The notes under the pieces were generated by a model. The model was not told the origin of the DNA and ran no database searches. It worked only from the letters and a program-made list of their open reading frames with translations. 64,000 bases of DNA from an uncultured Prevotellaceae bacterium. Its GTDB lineage: Bacteria; Bacteroidota; Bacteroidia; Bacteroidales; Muribaculaceae. Below, one piece after another: positions 8,967 to 16,697 of this stretch. Location of the stretch: the NCBI GenBank assembly GCA_900318065.1, contig ONIY01000006.1:45352-109351 (forward strand), in the 5' to 3' direction. The first letter of the stretch is position 1. Each line of letters starts with the position of its first letter. The position numbers and the translations under genes are program-made.

Positions 8967-9797
8967 ATGAGAAAGCAATATCTATCGGCACCGCTTCCTT
9001 TCCAGGGACAGAAGCGTATGTTTGCCAAAGAGTACATTAATGTGCTCCAGCAGTTCCCTGACGGTACGACATTCGTGGACCTGTTCGGCGGCTCTGGCTT
9101 ATTATCACACATAGCCAAGTGCCAGAAGCCGCATTCCAAGGTAGTATATAACGACTTTGACGGCTATCGCCAGCGGCTTGAAGCCCTGCCTGTCACCAAT
9201 GCGCTGCTGGCAGAACTGAGGGAGATTGTGGATGTGCCACGCCACAAGCCCATATTGGGGGAGACAAAGGAACGTGTGCTGTCCTGCGTCCGCAAATACC
9301 TACACGACTACGGCTATATCGACTATATCACGCTGTCCTCGTCGATTATGTTCTCTATGAAGTACGCCACCGAGTTTTCGGATCTGGAGAAGGAAACACT
9401 ATATAATAATATAAGGACGACCGACTATGAACCGTGCTTGGACTACCTCGACGGGCTGACCATTACCTCCTGTGACTACAGGGAGGTGTTTGAGCAGTAC
9501 AAGGACGTGCCAGGTGTGGTGTTCCTGGTTGACCCTCCGTATTTGAGCACGGACAGCAAGACATACAAGATGTACTGGAAATTGTCAGACTACCTCGATG
9601 TGCTGACGGTGCTTGCCGGACATCGCTTTATCTATTTCACCTCTAACAAGTCTTCTATCGTTGAACTGTGCGACTGGATGGGTAAGCATCCGGAACTGGG
9701 CAACCCGTTTGAGAACTGCCAGCGTCGTGAGTTCAATGCCCACATGAATTACAGCGCGTCCTACACGGACATCATGCTATATACGAAAGCCGCTTAA
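8967..9797 (+). CDS. DNA N6-adenine methyltransferase, D12 class
   Basis: A 276-residue enzyme that transfers a methyl group from S-adenosylmethionine to adenine N6 in DNA. The order of motifs is that of the D12 (Dam/MboIIA-like) class: PFQGQK near the N-terminus (11-16), FVDLFGGSG (36-44, cofactor binding), YNDFD (61-65) and the catalytic DPPY at 189-192. Length is normal for the class. No restriction endonuclease gene is beside it, so it is probably an orphan phage methylase protecting DNA from host restriction. The next gene is 25 bases downstream on the same strand. Confidence 0.9.
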   Translation: MRKQYLSAPLPFQGQKRMFAKEYINVLQQFPDGTTFVDLFGGSGLLSHIAKCQKPHSKVVYNDFDGYRQRLEALPVTNALLAELREIVDVPRHKPILGETKERVLSCVRKYLHDYGYIDYITLSSSIMFSMKYATEFSDLEKETLYNNIRTTDYEPCLDYLDGLTITSCDYREVFEQYKDVPGVVFLVDPPYLSTDSKTYKMYWKLSDYLDVLTVLAGHRFIYFTSNKSSIVELCDWMGKHPELGNPFENCQRREFNAHMNYSASYTDIMLYTKAA

Positions 9798-9822
9798 ACA
9801 ACATTCTAATACCGTTTGAACG

Positions 9823-10461
9823 ATGAACAAATACTACCAGATACTGGGCAAGGTTCTGGAGAAAGGAAAGACCCAGACGAACAAGAAAGGAAATATCCGC
9901 TACCTGCTCAATGAGCAGTTGTCATTGACCCCTGCCGACCTGCTCGATATATTCGAGAGCCACGGCATAGCCAGGAAGAAACTGAAGAATGAGTTGCAAC
10001 TTTTTATGCAGGGTGAGCGGAACGTGGAACGATACCGCGACGTGGGCATCAACTGGTGGGACTATTGCGGTTCTGTCCTGGTGAACAGTTACCCGACCTA
10101 CTTTGAGAAACTGCCTCCACTCATTGCGAAGATAAACCGCGAGAAGCGCAACAGCAAGAACTATGTGCTGTTCCTCGGTGAGACTGGTGCAGAGAGCAAC
10201 CAAGCCCCATGCCTGAGCCTCGTGCAGTTCCAGATAGACGACGGGGAACTGGTACTGTCAGCATACCAGCGAAGCAGCGACGCGAACCTTGGCTTGCCGG
10301 CTGATATTTACCATCTCTACCTCATGGCTCGGCAGATAGATTTGCCTCTGAAAAGCATAACGCTGAACCTTGGCAACGTACACATATACGAGAACAACCA
10401 GGAACGCACACGCCAGCTGCTTGATGGCGACGAGAATGTGAAGTTTGATTTGAACGTTTGA
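9823..10461 (+). CDS. Thymidylate-synthase-fold enzyme, probably dCMP hydroxymethylase-like
   Basis: A 212-residue protein with clear thymidylate synthase landmarks in the right spacing: nucleophile Cys130 (APC), 20 residues later Arg150 in YQRSSD, then GLPADIY, and GNVHIY at 184-189. Asp161 stands where thymidylate synthase has Asn (E. coli Asn177), the residue that selects dUMP. Asp at this site is the known feature of dCMP-specific members such as T4 dCMP hydroxymethylase. The protein is about 50 residues shorter than bacterial thymidylate synthase, and the His after the catalytic Cys is Leu. Lying beside a DNA methylase, it probably supplies a modified pyrimidine for phage DNA. Hydroxymethylation versus methylation cannot be told from sequence. 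Confidence 0.75.
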   Translation: MNKYYQILGKVLEKGKTQTNKKGNIRYLLNEQLSLTPADLLDIFESHGIARKKLKNELQLFMQGERNVERYRDVGINWWDYCGSVLVNSYPTYFEKLPPLIAKINREKRNSKNYVLFLGETGAESNQAPCLSLVQFQIDDGELVLSAYQRSSDANLGLPADIYHLYLMARQIDLPLKSITLNLGNVHIYENNQERTRQLLDGDENVKFDLNV

Positions 10462-10479
10462 AACAACATGGAGAAAAAG

Positions 10480-10513
10480 AAAACGCCCCAGAGAAATCTG
10501 AGGCGTTTTTTCG
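10480..10513 (+). terminator. Intrinsic terminator closing the phage operon
   Basis: AACGCC and CAGA pair with TCTG and GGCGTT across a short GAAA-containing loop, followed by a run of six T. It starts about 19 bases after the stop of the thymidylate-synthase-like gene and is the last recognisable phage-side signal before the change to AT-rich DNA. Confidence 0.8.
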
Positions 10514-10538
10514 TTGTGGGGAAGGAACCCGAAAAAGT

Positions 10539-10599
10539 AACATTTCGTTTTGCGAAGCGGAACGCGTCGTTTAATTTTTCAGGAACATTTCGTTTTGCG
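10539..10599. repeat. 16-bp direct repeat at the phage/element junction
   Basis: AACATTTCGTTTTGCG occurs at 10539-10554 and again at 10584-10599, 45 bases apart. The second copy lies in the last codons of the truncated serine recombinase. Base composition changes here from GC-rich phage genes to AT-rich accessory genes. A recombination core is a reasonable reading, but no partner copy can be checked inside the window. Confidence 0.6.
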
Positions 10600-11026
10600 G
10601 ATTATACCTCTCTATATTTCCCATCTCAGCCAAAACGGTAATAAGGATGGATGCAATTGGGTTGACTTCTCCATTAGGTTGCAGCGAGTATAAGCCAAGG
10701 TTCTGAATGTAGACTGAAACCTTAGCCTCATGTAGCTGCTCAAGGGATTTCAGTACTTGCAGCGTCGATCTCCCTAAGCGGCTCAGTTCAGATAGTAGGA
10801 GGTAATCGACATGGTTCTTGGTGCAGTAGTCAAGGCACTCGGTCAGAACTTGTCGCTCCTCATTTTTCTTCGCCCCTGAAATATGCTCTTCATAGATTTT
10901 GACAATTTCCATATCCTGGGCTTCGCTGAATTTTTGAAGGTCTGTGATTTGTCGTGATGTGTCCTGCCTGTCATTTTCAGAACTCACCCTGGCATAAATC
11001 ACGGCCCTCTTGTTTTTTGCGTTCAT
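10571..11026 (-). pseudogene. Serine recombinase (resolvase/invertase) lacking the DNA-binding domain
   Basis: The start is placed at the ATG at 11026 (MNAKNKRAVIYARVSS), because the upstream in-frame residues do not look like the family. The 151 residues hold the resolvase catalytic domain: YARVSSENDRQDTSRQ with the nucleophilic Ser, LLSELSRLGRS and ITVLAEMGNIER. Family members continue with a long helix and a helix-turn-helix, to about 190-200 residues. Here the match stops after NIER, and eleven unrelated residues (YNPQNEMFLKN) follow inside the 16-bp repeat region. It therefore looks truncated by the recombination that joined the two mobile regions, and is probably not functional alone. 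Confidence 0.75.
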
Positions 11027-11143
11027 AATAATCTTTGAATTAAAAGAATATATTGAAAGGGTGTATCCATTAGCCGTTACAGACTTTTTTGAATACACCC
11101 ATGAAATGAACACACTAATGGCTCATCGGCAGCACTAGTGTTA

Positions 11144-11497
11144 CTATCCTGTGACAATACCGTATTCCTGACAAATCCTTTCGCTGTAATTGTCAGTTTT
11201 CTCCACAGCATCATCTATCACAGAAATCAAGTCTCCAAGGAAGATGTGTTCTGTAGTTTTCACAATTCTCTCATTTTCGTCGATAAGTGAAACCTCGAAT
11301 AAATCTTCTCCTTCGTTATATGCCACCTGGGCATTTCCCTTGTGCTTAAACCCTTGCACATGAAACTTAACACCCAGATTTATCACATGTATTGAAGCCG
11401 GGTCTATTCCCCAGCTCCAAACAACAGGTAAATTGCTCTTGAAAATCTCAAAGATATACTCAGCTATTTTCAAGTTATAGTCGAAATCTCTGTCCAT
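11144..11497 (-). CDS. Unrecognised 117-residue protein
   Basis: Soluble, acidic, with no signal peptide or membrane segment. Visible text includes VVWSWGIDPASIHVINLG and GNAQVAYNEGEDLFEVSL, suggesting an alternating-strand core. It lies 5 bases downstream of the helix-turn-helix gene on the same strand and belongs to the run of small minus-strand genes of this element. I do not recognise a family. Confidence 0.65.
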   Translation of the reverse strand: MDRDFDYNLKIAEYIFEIFKSNLPVVWSWGIDPASIHVINLGVKFHVQGFKHKGNAQVAYNEGEDLFEVSLIDENERIVKTTEHIFLGDLISVIDDAVEKTDNYSERICQEYGIVTG

Positions 11498-11502
11498 AAT
11501 AG

Positions 11503-11805
11503 TTAATTGCCAATTTTGTTACGTTCAATTAATTCAATAATCTCACTACGTTTGAATTTTACTTTTCTGCCAATTTTATAGCATTTAATTATTCCTGCCT
11601 TTCTCCATTGATAAAGTGTACGGGTGGTTATCTGGAACATTTTTGACGCTTCATGATGGTCAATATACTCATCCTTACACAAAATCGGGTTTGTGGAAAA
11701 TAGATCTTGCAAATAAGTTTTTATCTCACGTAGTTCACTCTTAACCTCTTCTAAATCATCAGGTTTAATGATGATAAGTTGATTGGTGATGTCATCCATA
11801 GTCAT
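11503..11805 (-). CDS. Excisionase/MerR-type helix-turn-helix protein
   Basis: A 100-residue DNA-binding protein. Residues about 47-97 (YIDHHEASKMFQITTRTLYQ, then WRKAGIIKCYKIGRKVKFKR) form the winged helix-turn-helix common to Bacteroidales mobile elements and related to phage excisionases. The N-terminal half is a charged helix (KPDDLEEVKSELREIKTYLQ). The start overlaps the stop of the upstream 59-residue gene in an ATGA arrangement, so the two are translationally coupled. A role in excision or element gene control is inferred from family and from the integrase at the far end of this region. Confidence 0.85.
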   Translation of the reverse strand: MTMDDITNQLIIIKPDDLEEVKSELREIKTYLQDLFSTNPILCKDEYIDHHEASKMFQITTRTLYQWRKAGIIKCYKIGRKVKFKRSEIIELIERNKIGN

Positions 11806-11981
11806 TTCTTGTTAATGTCCTTGATTAACTTTCGATTAAGTGCGTTTAAGGCTTTATAAACTCGCTGGTATGCCTTCTCGTATTCGGTTCCCTGGAGTCT
11901 CAGCCCTGCACTTACCAAATCATTTCCAGCGTTAAACACATCTTTCTGTGCCCAACGCAATTCTTGTTCACTCAGTCTCAT
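11802..11981 (-). CDS. Small 59-residue helical protein
   Basis: An uninterrupted short reading frame beginning MRLSEQELRWAQKDVFNAG and ending LNALNRKLIKDINKK. It overlaps its neighbours on both sides by ATGA junctions: its start overlaps the stop of 11978-12199 and its stop overlaps the start of 11503-11805. That double coupling is the main evidence that it is real. It is predicted to be wholly alpha-helical and basic at the C-terminus. No family is recognised. Confidence 0.7.
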   Translation of the reverse strand: MRLSEQELRWAQKDVFNAGNDLVSAGLRLQGTEYEKAYQRVYKALNALNRKLIKDINKK

Positions 11982-12199
11982 CCTAGCACAATGTATTTAG
12001 TGTTAACATCTTCTTCGCTCACACCAAAAGGAAGGCCGTAGCTAATTTCTTCGCCTTTCAAGTGAGAGAAAAGGTAAAATAGCTCATGAAACGAATTGCC
12101 CTCGTCGTCGCCGGAGATTAAGATATACTTGTCTCCATTGCCTTTCGCTATCTCCTCCTTACATGCTTTAAGGAGCTGCTTTATAGTGATTGTCTCCAT
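11978..12199 (-). CDS. Unrecognised 73-residue acidic protein
   Basis: Starts METITIKQLLKACKEEIAKG and contains ISGDDEGNSFHELFYLF. Strongly acidic, soluble and small. It is the first of a coupled string of three (this gene, the 59-residue gene, the helix-turn-helix gene). No function can be assigned from sequence. Confidence 0.65.
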   Translation of the reverse strand: METITIKQLLKACKEEIAKGNGDKYILISGDDEGNSFHELFYLFSHLKGEEISYGLPFGVSEEDVNTKYIVLG

Positions 12200-12204
12200 A
12201 GTTG

Positions 12205-12456
12205 TTACATTAAATAGATTGTGTTGTTAATTACCGTCTTGTAAGTGCAGCCGTCCTCAGGGATTCGCACCTTCTTGAATACATACTGCCACCAATGGTC
12301 TTTTCTCAAAGGAGTCTGGTCCATTAGCATTTCAACGATTGATTTGTGAATTGGGAAGACATAGGTCAAAGCTCTACGTCGACTTCCATCACTGAGTTGT
12401 AGCCAGTACTTGATAGTCATGGCTTTCGTCTTTGCTTTAGTTTTTGTTCGTGCCAT
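12205..12456 (-). CDS. Unrecognised 83-residue basic protein
   Basis: The N-terminus is a Lys/Thr-rich tail (MARTKTKAKTKAMTIKYWLQ), followed by a compact region with DGSRRRALTYVFPIHKSIVE and the aromatic cluster DHWWQYVFKK. It lies 5 bases upstream of the next minus-strand gene. The positive tail could contact nucleic acid. No family is recognised. Confidence 0.6.
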   Translation of the reverse strand: MARTKTKAKTKAMTIKYWLQLSDGSRRRALTYVFPIHKSIVEMLMDQTPLRKDHWWQYVFKKVRIPEDGCTYKTVINNTIYLM

Positions 12457-12461
12457 AGTCG

Positions 12462-12617
12462 TTAAAGTTTTTGAGTCCTGATGAGCTCCAGCCTATCGAT
12501 CCCCCAGTACTCATGTTCAACTTCTTGTCTTGCTTCACTCTCTGTTCTAGCGTCGACCCAGATATTTGAACCATCTGGATCACCTGCTTGGTAGATTCTG
12601 AAATAAAATCTTGTCAT
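12462..12617 (-). CDS. Small 51-residue protein
   Basis: A short open frame, MTRFYFRIYQAGDPDG to LIRTQKL, filling most of the space between the peptidase gene and the 83-residue gene on the same strand and 5 bases from the latter. Alternating aromatic/charged residues (WVDARTESEARQEVEHEYWG) look like a real small protein rather than noise. Function unknown. Confidence 0.55.
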   Translation of the reverse strand: MTRFYFRIYQAGDPDGSNIWVDARTESEARQEVEHEYWGIDRLELIRTQKL

Positions 12618-12687
12618 GTTGATTACGTTTTATGCAGCAAGAGCCCCCATGTGATGATGAGAGCCCTTGTTGCTGGTTAATAAACTT

Positions 12688-13653
12688 CTATAGATAGTCT
12701 CGCGTTTTCCAATATTCGATATCATCCTTCACCATGTCATAGGTTTGCTCCAACTCCAGCTTATTGATAGATGGATAGTAGTCTTTGAACACGGCCCAGA
12801 TATCATTGAAACTTAGCTCGGGATGACTGGTAACTACTTCATAGATTTCATCATAGTAGTAGTCGTAGAAGCCATTATCATAAAAGGCGCTATAGCCACC
12901 CTTATACTCGTACTCGTGTGGATATACGTCAGTGCAGTTCTCAATTATATGCTCAACTAATGCCAAGCAATTGAGCAAATCGGCCTTTACTGTATATTCC
13001 TGGTCAGTGTGAGGTTGATAATAACCACATGACATATTACAGCAGCTTACGTTCAGTCCTTTCTCTTTCAAGGTCAAAACATCGGTCATCATTCCGCTTT
13101 CCTCTTGATAACCGAAGTCCTTGTATCCGGTTGCCTCGAGAAATTGGGTGGTACATAACTCGGTACAGCAAATATTTGTTATTATATCGCTGTTCCCACG
13201 TCTATCGCATTCTATCACGAACCTACAGTCATCGAAGAAATCCATTTTTGCTTTGCCACTGCCAACACAGCCGGTCTCCTCGCCAACGAAGAATGCAACT
13301 TTAAGCACGTTAAATTTCTCTAGGCATTTTAAGGCAATAAAAATTCCATTTTTATCGTCTGCCCCAAGTCCTTCAAATCGCTTGTTCTTAGCGCTCCAAC
13401 CAAAGATTATGTCGTTAGTTTCTATAGCTTGAAAATCTTTAGAATGTTGAGTCTGTACTTGGTCAATGTGAGCCACAATGCAGGGATAGGTTTCAGCACA
13501 ATCTTTCGTTACATAGATATTGCCCACCTTTTTATCCAGTTCAATCTTGCAGTCCTTCATGTGATGTTTTATGTACCACAATAGGAACTGGATCATCTTC
13601 TGTTCTTTACCCGACTTTGTATGTATCGAGTAGATTTTCTTTAGTAGTTTCAT
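12688..13653 (-). CDS. M20-family metallopeptidase (PepT-like)
   Basis: A 321-residue cytoplasmic zinc peptidase. The metal-binding sequence of the M20/M28/M42 group is visible in order: IVAHIDQV (first His and Asp), GLGADDKNG (bridging Asp), GEETGCVGSG (catalytic Glu pair), ECDRRG (Asp ligand) and a C-terminal QPHTDQEYT (last His). Family members cleave short peptides or N-acyl amino acids. No signal peptide. Such a gene is unusual cargo between small element genes. The start lies 3 bases after the stop of the upstream broken gene (13656-14815), so they were probably co-transcribed. Substrate cannot be inferred. Confidence 0.8.
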   Translation of the reverse strand: MKLLKKIYSIHTKSGKEQKMIQFLLWYIKHHMKDCKIELDKKVGNIYVTKDCAETYPCIVAHIDQVQTQHSKDFQAIETNDIIFGWSAKNKRFEGLGADDKNGIFIALKCLEKFNVLKVAFFVGEETGCVGSGKAKMDFFDDCRFVIECDRRGNSDIITNICCTELCTTQFLEATGYKDFGYQEESGMMTDVLTLKEKGLNVSCCNMSCGYYQPHTDQEYTVKADLLNCLALVEHIIENCTDVYPHEYEYKGGYSAFYDNGFYDYYYDEIYEVVTSHPELSFNDIWAVFKDYYPSINKLELEQTYDMVKDDIEYWKTRDYL

Positions 13654-13655
13654 GT

Positions 13656-14815
13656 TTACACAGCTATTAAAGTTTCCTCCTCGACTTCTTGCTCTTGCTC
13701 TGCCTCAAAGCCAAAAGGAAGCTTGGTTAGTTCGTTAATCTGGTCGTAAATCTCGTTTCCATGCTTGTGAAGAATCTCACAGTCTACATAGAGGTCAACC
13801 ACTTTCTTTCTAATGGTTTTCTCCTCATAGATACCTTCTTCCTTATTCCAAGCATGGTAGGTGGTAAGTTCATCTGCATTCTCGAAATACTCTTTATCGA
13901 AATCACAGTAGAACCAGTTCTTTTTCTTAAATTCAAGCTCTGCCTGATTCTTGCAATCGTCACAGCAGAAGTCCTGATTCAACAAATCACTGTGAGAGTG
14001 CTCGTCTCGTGGGTAATACTCAGGATCAAGAAAACGTCCAGAGCAATAAGGACAATCCAAGATATCCTCATAGTGAATCCAATCGCCATCATAGTCTTCA
14101 AAATCTCTTCAAAATCGTCTAAGTCCTCACTGTCGCAACTCATTTCAGATCCATGATAATAGACAGTAACAGTATCGGCCACATCACGATCATGATATTC
14201 ATCGTAAGCGCTCTCTTCATCCTCAATCTCGCCGTTCGTAGTGTCCAAGCGATATTGATAGTCGCAATCAGAATAATTGTAGGCTACATTATCATCCATG
14301 TTATACCACTTGAACGAGTCCTGGTAACTGAGATAATCACCCCAGTCCAAGTCACATGAAATAGTGAATCTCTTGCAGTTAAGTGAGTTTCCTTCATTAT
14401 CGACGAAACCTCTTGAATTTCCACAGTCTGCCCCGACGAACTTATATCCGTCAATCTGGTTGTCTTGAATTAAAGAATCAACAAGTGCTCTCTTAAGAAT
14501 CTCGTTGGAATCTGATGAGTACTGCCTTTCACACAGCCTCCAAACTTTCCCGTCCTCGTCTTTTGCGGCAGTATAAATCACAGCTCTCGCAATCACTTTA
14601 TCGTTCTTATTGGTGAGATATGCTGCTTTTGCCTTGACTGCATCACTATAGAAAGATGAAAGTCCACGGCCGGTCATGCATGAATGAAAATCACCTTCAC
14701 ATGCCTCTCTGCTATAAATCTTCTCGAAATTATCGTCAACGTGAAGGGTGTATTTGGGAAGCGACCCCTGTACATAAACCTGCCAGTCCATGCAGAACTC
14801 CTCAGCCAGGAACAC
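13656..14815 (-). pseudogene. Cys-rich zinc-ribbon protein gene broken by an 11-bp tandem duplication
   Basis: Two overlapping frames are parts of one gene. The first (from GTG at 14815) runs normally to LDDFEE at about 14103, then would give an unlike tail. The second frame, read from just after the duplicated block, continues DFEDYDGDWIHYEDILDCPY and the Cys-pair ribbon (CPYC, then CCDDC) to 13656. The break coincides with an exact 11-bp tandem duplication at 14095-14116. Removing one copy restores a single frame of about 382 residues. The N-terminal start is also uncertain: the same frame is open back to about 14900 (GRFYTQLIEETSIGKALPQQ) without an ATG. Function unknown. Confidence 0.7.
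14095..14116. repeat. 11-bp tandem duplication causing a frameshift
   Basis: TCTTCAAAATC occurs twice head to tail, at 14095-14105 and 14106-14116. Eleven is not a multiple of three, so the second copy shifts the minus-strand gene out of frame. It could be a fixed lesion, a slippage-based on/off switch, or an assembly error. Confidence 0.9.
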
Positions 14816-14902
14816 TTTTACCTGTTGTGGAAGTGCTTTACCAATTGATGTTTCCTCGATAAGCTGGGTATAGAATCGACCCGCCTTCTTTTTGAAAATG
14901 TC

Positions 14903-15253
14903 TTACCGCTCGTGATTGTAGTAACGAACGAAGCCGATAGTCCCGTCCTCTGGCACACCTCTGTATTCATCAGTCTCACATATGCCCGAGTAATAGACGT
15001 ACTTACCTAAAACCACATCATAGGCAAGATTCTCATTCCTGCCTGCCTCAATGATTTTATTTGTAACCACTTGCTTAAGCTCGGCCATACTTGATATTCC
15101 GAGCAAATCGTAGTCACCATGTTCTCGACACCAGCGCCATACCTCTTTCGACTTAAGTAGCGCCAGTAAGATTTTGTTCCTTCTTGTGCCGTTAGAGATT
15201 CCAAATAAACCTTGGAACTCAGTAGCATTGTTAAAACTTCTGATTTTGTTCAT
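14903..15253 (-). CDS. Unrecognised 116-residue protein
   Basis: Starts MNKIRSFNNATEFQGLFGIS; helical and basic in its first half (TRRNKILLALLKSKEVWRWC) with an acidic C-terminal part. Its stop is immediately followed, in the same frame, by the open N-terminal extension of the broken gene at 13656-14815. Minus-strand run of accessory genes. No recognised family. Confidence 0.65.
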   Translation of the reverse strand: MNKIRSFNNATEFQGLFGISNGTRRNKILLALLKSKEVWRWCREHGDYDLLGISSMAELKQVVTNKIIEAGRNENLAYDVVLGKYVYYSGICETDEYRGVPEDGTIGFVRYYNHER

Positions 15254-15298
15254 TTTTCTTGTCTTTAAAATGTTGATAATTAGTTTGTTTTAAATGAA

Positions 15299-15333
15299 AA
15301 AAGAGGACCCACATTTTGTTGTGAATCCTCTTC
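15299..15333 (-). terminator. Intrinsic terminator after the DUF3871 gene
   Basis: Read on the minus strand, AAGAGGA pairs with TCCTCTT across a loop that can extend by a CAC/GTG-type pairing, followed by a T run. It lies just downstream of the DUF3871 stop and separates it from the next minus-strand gene. Confidence 0.7.
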
Positions 15334-15357
15334 GGTTCATGGCTACATACGGCCGGC

Positions 15358-16374
15358 TTAACTAATAAACCAGCTATACCCACTGTCTTCGTTTCTTAGT
15401 CCCTGTGCTATGCCAAGACTCGTTGTAAGTGCATTCGCCTCTCTTGCCAGGAAAGTGTCTATATAGCTTCCCTTACATGCACCAGTCAATAGGTTGTAGA
15501 AATCCCACATGCTCAGCTCTCCGTTATCGTCGACGCTGAAATTTGGGTCTCTGTAGTATTGCCTTGCTACATTGTTCACCATTGAATCGGTGATAAGCAT
15601 CTGCGGTATCTCCCTCTGTATCTTAGCTGGGAGATAATTGTACAGGCGCATTTTCCCAAGAATTAATGCGAATTGAGTCTCAGACAGGTAAAGGTCTTCA
15701 AGCGATTTCAGCAGGTAGATGTGCTTTGCCATGTCGTAAGTGTCGAGCAAATGAAGCGAGTGTTGGTAGATCTCGCTTGGTGATATTGCTCTAATCTCGT
15801 CTCGATAGCCGTCTGTCCAAATGCATTGGTTACAGCAGACGGTATTCTGGAAGCCGACAGCGAGTGAAAATTTCTGTGCTGTCAGTCTCCCGTTTAGATT
15901 GTCTCGGCCATAGGACTTAACTCCCACGACCGACAAGTTCAGCCTGTTACCATTCACGTCCTTATGAATACTAGGCACGTTTATGCAAAAGGCCATTCTC
16001 TCGTAATATTGCGTCATTTCATGTGGAAGCAGTTCAGAGCTTTTCTTGTTAATCGCTTCTGGAATTCTGCCTCGAATAATATGACTTACTCTTACCTGGG
16101 GCTCCTCAATTTGCTCTGACCGATAATAGTCACGTATAGCTTGATATGTTGCCCCGATAAATTGTGAGTGTGATAGAACCGCCTCATTATCTTTTGCGAA
16201 ATTTGGTATCACACAGACGTTCTGAAGGCTCTCTAAGGTTATAGGTATAGAGTTAGCCTCGATGAATGGGGATGGTGTTGTGGAATCATCCCCAATGGTT
16301 TGATTGTCCACCACTTCTGCAGCTACTATAGGAAGGTAGCTCGGGTGAACCATTGTAGTTGTTTGTTCTTCCAT
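15358..16374 (-). CDS. DUF3871 family protein of Bacteroidales mobile elements
   Basis: A 338-residue protein matching what I know of DUF3871: a variable N-terminus, then ITLESLQNVCVIPNFAKDNE, SHIIRGRIPEA, LLPHEMTQYYERMAFCINVP, a central Cys-containing segment (VCCNQCIWTDGYRD), and a C-terminal FYNLLTGACKGSYIDTFLAR. The family is common on plasmids and integrative elements of Bacteroidales, often near conjugation or phage-like modules, and has no established biochemical role. It has its own terminator (15299-15333). Confidence 0.85.
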   Translation of the reverse strand: MEEQTTTMVHPSYLPIVAAEVVDNQTIGDDSTTPSPFIEANSIPITLESLQNVCVIPNFAKDNEAVLSHSQFIGATYQAIRDYYRSEQIEEPQVRVSHIIRGRIPEAINKKSSELLPHEMTQYYERMAFCINVPSIHKDVNGNRLNLSVVGVKSYGRDNLNGRLTAQKFSLAVGFQNTVCCNQCIWTDGYRDEIRAISPSEIYQHSLHLLDTYDMAKHIYLLKSLEDLYLSETQFALILGKMRLYNYLPAKIQREIPQMLITDSMVNNVARQYYRDPNFSVDDNGELSMWDFYNLLTGACKGSYIDTFLAREANALTTSLGIAQGLRNEDSGYSWFIS

Positions 16375-16405
16375 TTTTTCCTTTCTCTTTAAAATGGTTT
16401 GTTAA

Positions 16406-16564
16406 TTACTTCGGCGGCGGTCTCAATTTCTGATACGCCTGCCATAATTTTTTGCTTTGTTTGATAATCGTTGCTATAGTCTCAAGCCCGATTACAATAA
16501 TGTCGATGATGTTGCCCTTGTCATTTGTCGATTTCTTCTTCGTCGCACTCTTCTTCGGGGCCAT
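16406..16564 (-). CDS. Small basic protein, 52 residues
   Basis: MAPKKSATKKKSTNDKGNII, then DIIVIGLETIATIIKQSKKL to a C-terminal RPPPK: a Lys-rich head followed by one hydrophobic or amphipathic helix. The frame is open upstream to 16636, but the ATG at 16564 (or 16573) fits best. It overlaps the 3' end of the 58-residue gene by about 44 bases in another frame. Possibly a small membrane or nucleoid-type protein; function unknown. Confidence 0.45.
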   Translation of the reverse strand: MAPKKSATKKKSTNDKGNIIDIIVIGLETIATIIKQSKKLWQAYQKLRPPPK

Positions 16565-16697
16565 CTTCATCATCGACAGTCTCTTTCTCGTCTTTTGTTT
16601 GTTTTTGTGGTCTAAAGCGGTCCCATAACTCAACACCTAAATTCATGATGAGCATTGCCGCTGCCACAATGTTTAATGATTTAATAGTTTTCTCCAT
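16521..16697 (-). CDS. Small 58-residue protein with acidic tail
   Basis: MEKTIKSLNIVAAAMLIMNL is a hydrophobic N-terminal helix that could be a membrane anchor or signal. It is followed by a polar middle (WDRFRPQKQTKDEKET) and a strongly acidic C-terminus (DDEDGPEEECDEEE). It is the first gene of the minus-strand set, 40 bases downstream of a palindrome at 16737-16757. The basic overlapping partner (16406-16564) has the opposite charge, so the two may act as a pair; that is speculative. Confidence 0.5.
   Translation of the reverse strand: MEKTIKSLNIVAAAMLIMNLGVELWDRFRPQKQTKDEKETVDDEDGPEEECDEEEIDK

Noticed and set aside
12640-12690. AGAGCCC pair as a terminator hairpin
   Set aside because: The two copies are direct, not inverted, repeats, so no stem forms.
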